From positions 1 to 10,742 of the forward strand of contig JAEYQQ010000146.1 in assembly GCA_023409955.1 (NCBI GenBank): a stretch of DNA of 10,742 nt. The letters run 5' to 3'. Numbering within the stretch: position 1 is the stretch's first letter; each line of letters opens with the position of its first letter. The position numbers and the translations under genes are program-made. This document shows positions 6,371 to 10,742 of this stretch, one piece after another. The notes beneath the pieces are model-generated. The model ran no database searches and was not told the origin of the DNA. It saw only the letters and a program-made list of their open reading frames with translations. The stretch comes from Bacillota bacterium. GTDB taxonomy: Bacteria > Bacillota > Clostridia > Christensenellales > Aristaeellaceae.

Positions 6371-6958
6371 GTGAGCAGTACCCGCGTAGGCTTTGCCTTA
6401 ACGGGATCCTTTTGTACATTTGAAACAGTGTTTGAGCAAATGCAGGGACTTGTCAATTTGGGTTATGATGTGATCCCCATCCTCTCCTACAACGCTAGCC
6501 GGGAAGAAAACCGTTTCTTCTCCCCGGCTCAAATTCACCAAAAACTGGAAGAGATTACCGGCAAAAAGCCCTTAACCACCTTGCATGAGGTAGAGCCCAT
6601 CGGTCCCAAAAAAATGACGGATGTATTCGTTATTGCTCCAGCCACCGGCAACACCCTGGGAAAGATGGCCAACTGCATTTATGACACACCGGTGCTCCTT
6701 GGCGCAAAATCCCACCTGCGAAACGGCCGGCCCGTTGTCATTGCCGTTTCCACCAACGACGGCCTTTCCATGAGCGCAGCCAACATCGGCCGGCTGCTAT
6801 CCATGAGCAATTTGTTCTTTGTGCCATATGGGCAGGATGACCCCTACAACAAGCCAAGGTCCTTGGTAGCCCATTTCGACATGCTGCCCCAGACCATTGC
6901 TTCGGCCCTTGCAGGCGTGCAAATTCAGCCAATGCTGCTTATGGCATCACGGCAGTAA
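6371..6958 (+). CDS. spoVFB: Dipicolinate synthase subunit B (flavoprotein)
   Basis: The 195-residue product (DpaB) has the flavoprotein fold of this subunit: VGFALTGSFCTFE (6-18) near the N-terminus, IAPATGNTLGKMAN (88-101), and STNDGLSMSAANIG (127-140), followed by FFVPYGQDDP. It works with subunit A to make dipicolinic acid during sporulation. The start is a GTG at 6371, preceded by AAGGAGGG at 6357-6364 that lies within the last codons of spoVFA. The strong site and one-base gap imply equal synthesis of both subunits. The length matches the Bacillus homologue. No clear terminator follows; the transcript may run toward the infC promoter. Confidence 0.93.
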   Translation: MSSTRVGFALTGSFCTFETVFEQMQGLVNLGYDVIPILSYNASREENRFFSPAQIHQKLEEITGKKPLTTLHEVEPIGPKKMTDVFVIAPATGNTLGKMANCIYDTPVLLGAKSHLRNGRPVVIAVSTNDGLSMSAANIGRLLSMSNLFFVPYGQDDPYNKPRSLVAHFDMLPQTIASALAGVQIQPMLLMASRQ

Positions 6959-6987
6959 TTTGATATACAATGATCTTGCCAAATTTC

Positions 6988-7042
6988 ATTTGCAGGATAT
7001 CTACAGATCAAGGATGCAAATTGATAAAGTGTAAGATCTGTA
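6988..7042. repeat. Two interleaved inverted repeats downstream of spoVFB
   Basis: ATTTGCA (6988-6994) matches TGCAAAT (7015-7021), and TACAGATC (7002-7009) matches GATCTGTA (7035-7042). The arms alternate A-B-A'-B', so both pairs can form together only as a pseudoknot, or they are alternatives. No T-run follows, so no terminator is called. The remainder of 6959-7072 shows nothing else I can name. Confidence 0.35.
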
Positions 7043-7072
7043 TGCACTGCGCAAAAATTGCTGAACTGGCAC

Positions 7073-7101
7073 TTGACGCGGCCAATAATCTTTGATATAC
7101 T
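7073..7101 (+). promoter_or_regulatory. Sigma-A promoter of the infC-rpmI-rplT operon
   Basis: TTGACG (7073-7078) and TATACT (7096-7101) are 17 bp apart, each five of six to consensus, the best promoter in the window. Transcription should begin near 7108 and gives a leader of about 170 nt before infC. Confidence 0.85.
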
Positions 7102-7107
7102 TTCCAT

Positions 7108-7225
7108 GCACAAGAAGAAGCTGCCCGCTTCTCACCCTGCGAGCATATTGCATGGGTCATGGCATAAACACCAAGCATCGTTTGGGTTGTTTTTTGCGGC
7201 GGGTGGTTAACACCCGCCGTTTTTT
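7108..7225 (+). promoter_or_regulatory. infC operon attenuator leader (L20-leader type)
   Basis: The untranslated leader holds an early hairpin (AGAAGC 7116-7121 with GCTTCT 7127-7132, loop TGCCC), a middle stretch containing ACACCAAGC that could pair with later GGGT/GGTGG sequence, and an intrinsic terminator just before infC. This is the arrangement of the Firmicute L20 leader, where ribosomal protein L20, encoded last in the operon, binds and favours termination. Position and architecture support this; I could not score it against the Rfam model, and a different attenuator is possible. Confidence 0.6.
7197..7225 (+). terminator. Attenuator terminator upstream of infC
   Basis: A perfect 9-bp GC-rich stem (CGGCGGGTG 7197-7205 with CACCCGCCG 7211-7219), a GTTAA loop, and six T's make a strong intrinsic terminator. 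It lies between the promoter and the first gene, so it must be conditional. Confidence 0.9.
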
Positions 7226-7276
7226 GTGCTTATAACGCGGGATAATCCATGGATATTAACCAGGAGGTGTATAAAC

Positions 7277-7864
7277 ATCGACACAGAACTCATGATCAAT
7301 GAGGAGATTCGCGACAGGGAAGTTCGCCTGATCGACCAGAACGGCGCGCAGCTGGGTGTAATGCTCACCCGCAGGGCGATGGAGCTGGCAGAGGAAGCAC
7401 AATTGGATTTGGTAAAAATCGTTCCAAATGCGCAGCCCCCTGTATGCAAGCTAATCGACTACGATAAGCACCGCTTTGAGCAGGCCAAACGTGAGCGCGA
7501 GCTTCGCAAAAATCAAAAGATCGTCACCCTGAAGGAAGTGCAGCTGTCTGCCACCATCGAAGAAAACGATGTGCAGGTCAAAGCAAAGAACGCCGTCCGC
7601 TTCTTGCAGGATGGGGATAAGGTCAAAGTGTCGATCCGCTTCCGCGGCCGCCAGATTGCCCATTCCGAAATCGGTATGAAGGTCATGGCCGACTTTATCG
7701 AGCGAACCAAGGATTACTGTACTGTGGAACGCCGTCCCCTGTTGGAAGGCCGCCACATGATCATGATCCTTGCTCCCAAGGCGGAAAAGGAGAGCTTTGC
7801 TGAGCGCAGTGCAAAAGCCCGCGCCAACAGCCAGGCGCCTGCCGCCCCCCAGGCAAAAAATTAA
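7277..7864 (+). CDS. infC: Translation initiation factor IF-3, AUC start codon
   Basis: IF-3 binds the 30S subunit, blocks premature 50S joining and checks the start codon. The protein (195 residues) has the N-terminal signature MINEEIRDREVRLID, then NAQPPVCKLIDYDKHRFEQ, a lysine-rich linker with KNQKI, and the C-terminal domain with KVSIRFRGRQIAHSEIG and MIMILAPK. The C-terminal tail is Ala-rich. No ATG or GTG fits the strong AGGAGG at 7262-7267. ATC at 7277 lies 9 nt from it and yields DTELMINEE, which aligns with the ISKDLMINE start of Bacillus IF-3. The ATG at 7292 is 24 nt from the site and too far. IF-3 is known to discriminate against non-AUG starts, so this codon should give self-repression. 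It is first in the infC-rpmI-rplT operon. Confidence 0.94.
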   Translation: MDTELMINEEIRDREVRLIDQNGAQLGVMLTRRAMELAEEAQLDLVKIVPNAQPPVCKLIDYDKHRFEQAKRERELRKNQKIVTLKEVQLSATIEENDVQVKAKNAVRFLQDGDKVKVSIRFRGRQIAHSEIGMKVMADFIERTKDYCTVERRPLLEGRHMIMILAPKAEKESFAERSAKARANSQAPAAPQAKN

Positions 7865-7885
7865 CCTTTGGAGAGGAGGATCACC

Positions 7886-8086
7886 ATGCCCAAACAAAAG
7901 TCTCACCGCGGCGCAGCCAAGCGTTTCTCCATCACCAAGAACGGTATCGTGCGGCATAAACAGCAGAATGCAAACCATCAGGTGCATCTGAAGACCACCA
8001 AGCGCACCCGTCATCTGCGCGCAGCAGGCGTCGTAGACAACAAGGCGGAAGCCCGCACCATCAAAGTTTTGCTGCCGTACATTTAA
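7886..8086 (+). CDS. rpmI: 50S ribosomal protein L35 (bL35)
   Basis: The 66-residue basic protein has the L35 signature MPKQKSHRGAAKRF at the N-terminus and a conserved lysine/arginine-rich middle (HLKTTKRTRHLR), ending in KVLLPYI. It is a structural part of the large ribosomal subunit. The start at 7886 follows GAGAGGAGG. The length is normal (64-66 residues). It sits 21 nt after infC and 27 nt before rplT in the usual order. Confidence 0.96.
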   Translation: MPKQKSHRGAAKRFSITKNGIVRHKQQNANHQVHLKTTKRTRHLRAAGVVDNKAEARTIKVLLPYI

Positions 8087-8113
8087 GCCACACCGGCTGA
8101 AGGAGGAAACACC

Positions 8114-8464
8114 ATGGCACGTATAAAAAGAGCTGTCAGCTCTCTGAAAAATCGCCGCAAAGTGATGAAGCTGGCCAAAGGTTATTTTGGCGCCAAATCC
8201 AAGCAATACCATGCCGCCAGTGAACAGGTGGCCCGCTCACTGCGTTATGCTTTTATTGGCCGTAAGCTGCGCAAGCGTGAGTTCCGCAGCCTGTGGATCA
8301 CCCGTATTAATGCTGCTGCTCGCTTGAGCGGTATGAGCTACTCCACCTTTATCTCCGGCCTGAAGAAGAAGAACGTAGTTGTCAACCGCAAGATGCTGGC
8401 TGACATGGCTGTCAACGATGCACAGGGCTTCGCCCAGCTCGTGGAACTGGCCAAACAGGCTTGA
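8114..8464 (+). CDS. rplT: 50S ribosomal protein L20 (bL20)
   Basis: The 116-residue product is L20, needed early in assembly of the 50S subunit, where it binds 23S rRNA. It begins MARIKRAVSSLKNRRKVMKLAKGYFG, with the long basic N-terminal helix, then LRYAFIGRKLRKREFRSLWITRINAAAR, and a C-terminal globular domain with NRKMLADMAV. The start at 8114 follows AGGAGG at 8101-8106. In Bacillus, L20 also represses its own operon by binding the leader; the leader at 7108-7225 fits that role. A terminator follows at once. Confidence 0.97.
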   Translation: MARIKRAVSSLKNRRKVMKLAKGYFGAKSKQYHAASEQVARSLRYAFIGRKLRKREFRSLWITRINAAARLSGMSYSTFISGLKKKNVVVNRKMLADMAVNDAQGFAQLVELAKQA

Positions 8465-8476
8465 GCAATATCATTC

Positions 8477-8514
8477 AAAAACCAGCCGTACCGATGAGGA
8501 CAGGCTGGTTTTTT
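8477..8514. terminator. Intrinsic terminator after rplT, probably bidirectional
   Basis: AAAAACCAGCC (8477-8487) pairs with GGCTGGTTTTT (8503-8513) around a 15-nt loop and is followed by one more T. The A-run on the left gives a T-run on the other strand, so it can also end the leftward GH65 transcript, whose stop is at 8580. Confidence 0.88.
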
Positions 8515-8579
8515 GTTACCGTAAAAGAGTGAAGCGTTGTTGCGCCGACTGCTGCCTTTAGTACCTCCCGAATCATTTC

Positions 8580-10742
8580 TTATTCCGGGATGTCCATATG
8601 CACTTCCTTTTCCAGCGTAACATTCTGTCCGTACAGCGTGAAGGTCAGCGCATCCCCTTCCAGCAGTTGGATGGTAACCCCCATGCCGTTGACCTCCACC
8701 CGCAAAAGCCTGCCGCGGTAATTGATGTTAAATGCATAGCCCTGCCAGCAATCCGGCAGGAACGGTGCAAATGAAAGGCCGTTTACAGTGCGCATGCCTG
8801 CAAACCCCTGGGCGATGGAAAGCCAGCTTCCGGCCATGCTGGTGACATGCAGGCCATCCTCCGTATCGTGGTTGATATTGTCCAAGTCCAACCTGGCGGT
8901 GCGGCTGTACATCTCCACCGCTTTATCCGGGTAGCCCACCTCGGCAGCCAGAATGCTGTGGACACAGGGGGATAGACTGCTTTCATGAACTGTGAGGGGC
9001 TCATAGAAATCAAAGTTTCTCTTCTTGGTGTCTTTGTCGTATAGGTGCCCCAGGAAATACAGCCCCTGCAGCACATCCGCCTGCTTGATATAGCAGGAGC
9101 GTAGAATCCGGTCCCAGGACCAATGCTGATGGATGGGCCTGTCACCGGCATCGATTTCAGCCGCCGGACGGATATCCTTATCCAGGAAGGTATCGTGCTG
9201 CACAAAGATGTTAAGGCCCTTGTCTTCCGGAAGGTACATGTTTGCAGCCACATCCCGCATGCAGGCCAGTTCATCTTCCGTAATACCGGCTTCCTTTACA
9301 CGGCGTGGTCCTGCCATTTCAGCCGCTTCCAATAAATATTGAAGGCACCAAACTGCAATTCGATTGGTGTACCAGTTATTGCTGACGTTGTTTTCGTATT
9401 CATTGGGGCCGGTGACGCCATGTATCATGTATCTTTTTGCACGCTGGGAATAATGTACTCGGCTCAGCCAGAACTTTCCGATACCGGCAAGCACATCAAA
9501 GCCCTCGTTTTTCAGGTAATCCGTGTCTCCGGTATAGGTGACGTAGTTGAAAATGGCATGGGCGATGGCGCCGTTACGGTGAATCTCCTCAAAGGTGATC
9601 TCCCATTCGTTATGGCATTCCACCCCGGTAAATGTCACCATGGGATACAGCGCCCCCTGCAGTCCCTGTTGCTTTGCATTATGGTATGCACCAGGCAGCT
9701 GCCTGTACCGGTATAGCAGCAGTTGCCGGGCTACTTTCTCCCCAGCTATCGCCATATACACCGGCAGGCAGTAGGCTTCGGTATCCCAGTAAGTAGCGCC
9801 GCCATACTTCTCGCCGGTAAACCCCTTGGGGCCAATGTTCAGCCGCTCGTCTTCGCCGGAATAGGTCGAAAGCAAGTGGAACAGATTAAAACGGATTCCC
9901 TGCTGGGCTTCGTCATCTCCATCGATGCGCACATCTGCCATCTCCCAGCGGCGCTTCCAGCCTGCCGTATGCGCAGTAAAAGCAACAGCATACCCTTGTG
10001 CGGCGGCCATTTTTGCCATATCCAAAGCCAATGGCAGCAACTGCTCCTCCTGATGATCACGGCTGGTAACTACTATGGAGAATTTGTCCAGGGAGATCGC
10101 CTGGCCTGCGGTTGCCATTGTGCCATACACCGCCTCACAGCGGCCCTTATGGGTCTCACAACGCGCTAAGGTAAGCTGCGGCGCATTCACGGCCATGGCG
10201 GCTGCAACAGTAAATCTGGGGGTGCCAAAGGGGTTTAACTTGGTTCTGGTCAACAGGCCAAGGGATTTATCAGCCTCTTGCTCCTCAAGCATCTCCCAAA
10301 ACATTTCATCATAGTTTGCATCCAAATTTCTTACATTGGCATCTAGATAGGGCTTTAGTGCAATATGGGCCGGAAATGACGGCGTCACCGTATAGCGGAT
10401 GGCCAGCAACTCCTTTTTTGCAACAGAAACAAACCGCTGGCTTTCAATCCGCACAGTCCCCTTGGGCATCTCCACCAACGCTACACGGTGCAAAACCCCC
10501 TGTTTCATATCCACTTCTCGCAGAAACTTGACAACAGGGTAGCAATGCAAATCCAGAGGTTCCCCATCCACCGCCACATCAATGCCGATGAGGTTCACCG
10601 CATTGATAACCTTGCCAAAATATTGAGGGTAGCCGTTTTTCCACCAGCCCACCCGGGTTTTATCCGGAAACCATACGCCGCCCAGGTAGGTACCCCGGTG
10701 CGTATCGCCTGAATACCGCTCCTCAAAATTTCCCCTCAAGCC
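8580..10742 (-). CDS. GH65 glycoside phosphorylase, maltose phosphorylase type (N-terminus outside window)
   Basis: The visible 720 or so residues cover nearly all of a family GH65 enzyme, which phosphorolyses an alpha-glucobiose to beta-glucose-1-phosphate and glucose in the cytoplasm. In order, counted from the Leu at 10739: the N-terminal beta-sandwich (RGNFEERYSG, GVWFPDKTRVGWWKNGYP), the helical linker, and the (alpha/alpha)6 barrel with YWDTEAYCLP, the acceptor loop HNEWEITFE (376-384), catalytic acid Glu447 in GVTGPNEYENN, and phosphate-site residues in HESSLS (585-590) and DGLHVTSMAG. HNEWEITFE is the loop typical of maltose rather than kojibiose or trehalose phosphorylases, so maltose is inferred. 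The reading frame stays open to the edge (Gly-Leu-Arg-Gly-Asn), and about 40 residues are missing, so the TTG at 10739 is not a real start. Confidence 0.92.
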   Translation of the reverse strand, partial: GLRGNFEERYSGDTHRGTYLGGVWFPDKTRVGWWKNGYPQYFGKVINAVNLIGIDVAVDGEPLDLHCYPVVKFLREVDMKQGVLHRVALVEMPKGTVRIESQRFVSVAKKELLAIRYTVTPSFPAHIALKPYLDANVRNLDANYDEMFWEMLEEQEADKSLGLLTRTKLNPFGTPRFTVAAAMAVNAPQLTLARCETHKGRCEAVYGTMATAGQAISLDKFSIVVTSRDHQEEQLLPLALDMAKMAAAQGYAVAFTAHTAGWKRRWEMADVRIDGDDEAQQGIRFNLFHLLSTYSGEDERLNIGPKGFTGEKYGGATYWDTEAYCLPVYMAIAGEKVARQLLLYRYRQLPGAYHNAKQQGLQGALYPMVTFTGVECHNEWEITFEEIHRNGAIAHAIFNYVTYTGDTDYLKNEGFDVLAGIGKFWLSRVHYSQRAKRYMIHGVTGPNEYENNVSNNWYTNRIAVWCLQYLLEAAEMAGPRRVKEAGITEDELACMRDVAANMYLPEDKGLNIFVQHDTFLDKDIRPAAEIDAGDRPIHQHWSWDRILRSCYIKQADVLQGLYFLGHLYDKDTKKRNFDFYEPLTVHESSLSPCVHSILAAEVGYPDKAVEMYSRTARLDLDNINHDTEDGLHVTSMAGSWLSIAQGFAGMRTVNGLSFAPFLPDCWQGYAFNINYRGRLLRVEVNGMGVTIQLLEGDALTFTLYGQNVTLEKEVHMDIPE

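Noticed and set aside
7451..8212. Long minus-strand reading frame (253 codons) opposite infC, rpmI and rplT
   Set aside because: It lies wholly antisense to three certain ribosomal/translation genes and shows no family motif.
10737..10739. TTG as start codon of the GH65 gene
   Set aside because: The frame stays open to the window edge and Gly-Leu-Arg-Gly-Asn-Phe-Glu matches an internal motif of the family about 40 residues in, so the true start is outside.
1..10742. CRISPR array, insertion sequence, tRNA, rRNA or phage genes
   Set aside because: I saw no regularly spaced repeats, transposase motifs, cloverleaf-like sequences or phage proteins in the window.

Overview
The window reads as a piece of chromosome from an endospore-forming Firmicute, most likely in or near the Clostridia. 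Three things point there: a dipicolinate synthase pair (spoVFA-spoVFB), which is a sporulation function; the infC-rpmI-rplT ribosomal operon with a Firmicute-style attenuator leader; and two PurR-type operator boxes (CCGAAC core) at a xanthine phosphoribosyltransferase promoter. Base composition is moderately GC-rich and Shine-Dalgarno sites are strong (AGGAGG type). One gene, at 4599-5396, is clearly more AT-rich than the rest. I cannot name genus or species.

Layout from left to right. Positions 1-81 hold the last codons of a rightward gene. It converges, one base apart, on a leftward gene (83-1708) for a secreted caspase-like peptidase with an EF-hand-type calcium loop and a FlgD/Ig-like C-terminus. 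A 327-bp divergent intergenic region carries the xpt promoter with two PurR boxes. Then come xpt (2036-2617) and a BMP-family substrate-binding protein (2667-3758), closed by a strong, probably bidirectional terminator. Leftward from 5396 are a six-TM DUF975-like membrane protein and a divergent GDPD-family protein, each with its own candidate promoter. Rightward from 5542 is spoVFA-spoVFB, then a sigma-A promoter, an attenuator-type leader, and infC (AUC start), rpmI and rplT with a terminator. The right edge holds most of a leftward GH65 phosphorylase, closest in motif to maltose phosphorylase, whose N-terminus lies outside the window.

How the genes work together. xpt and the BMP protein form a compact purine-salvage unit: the binding protein probably captures a purine and Xpt converts xanthine to XMP, with PurR sensing PRPP/purine state. 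No permease or ATPase is present. SpoVFA and SpoVFB together make dipicolinic acid in the mother cell for the spore core. The infC operon is housekeeping, with likely L20-mediated attenuation plus IF3 self-control through its AUC start codon. The GH65 enzyme belongs to alpha-glucoside catabolism. I see no mobile element, CRISPR array, tRNA or rRNA, and no complete new multi-gene system. The most interesting parts are the PurR-controlled xpt-BMP unit, the calcium-loop caspase-like protein and the divergent GDPD protein.
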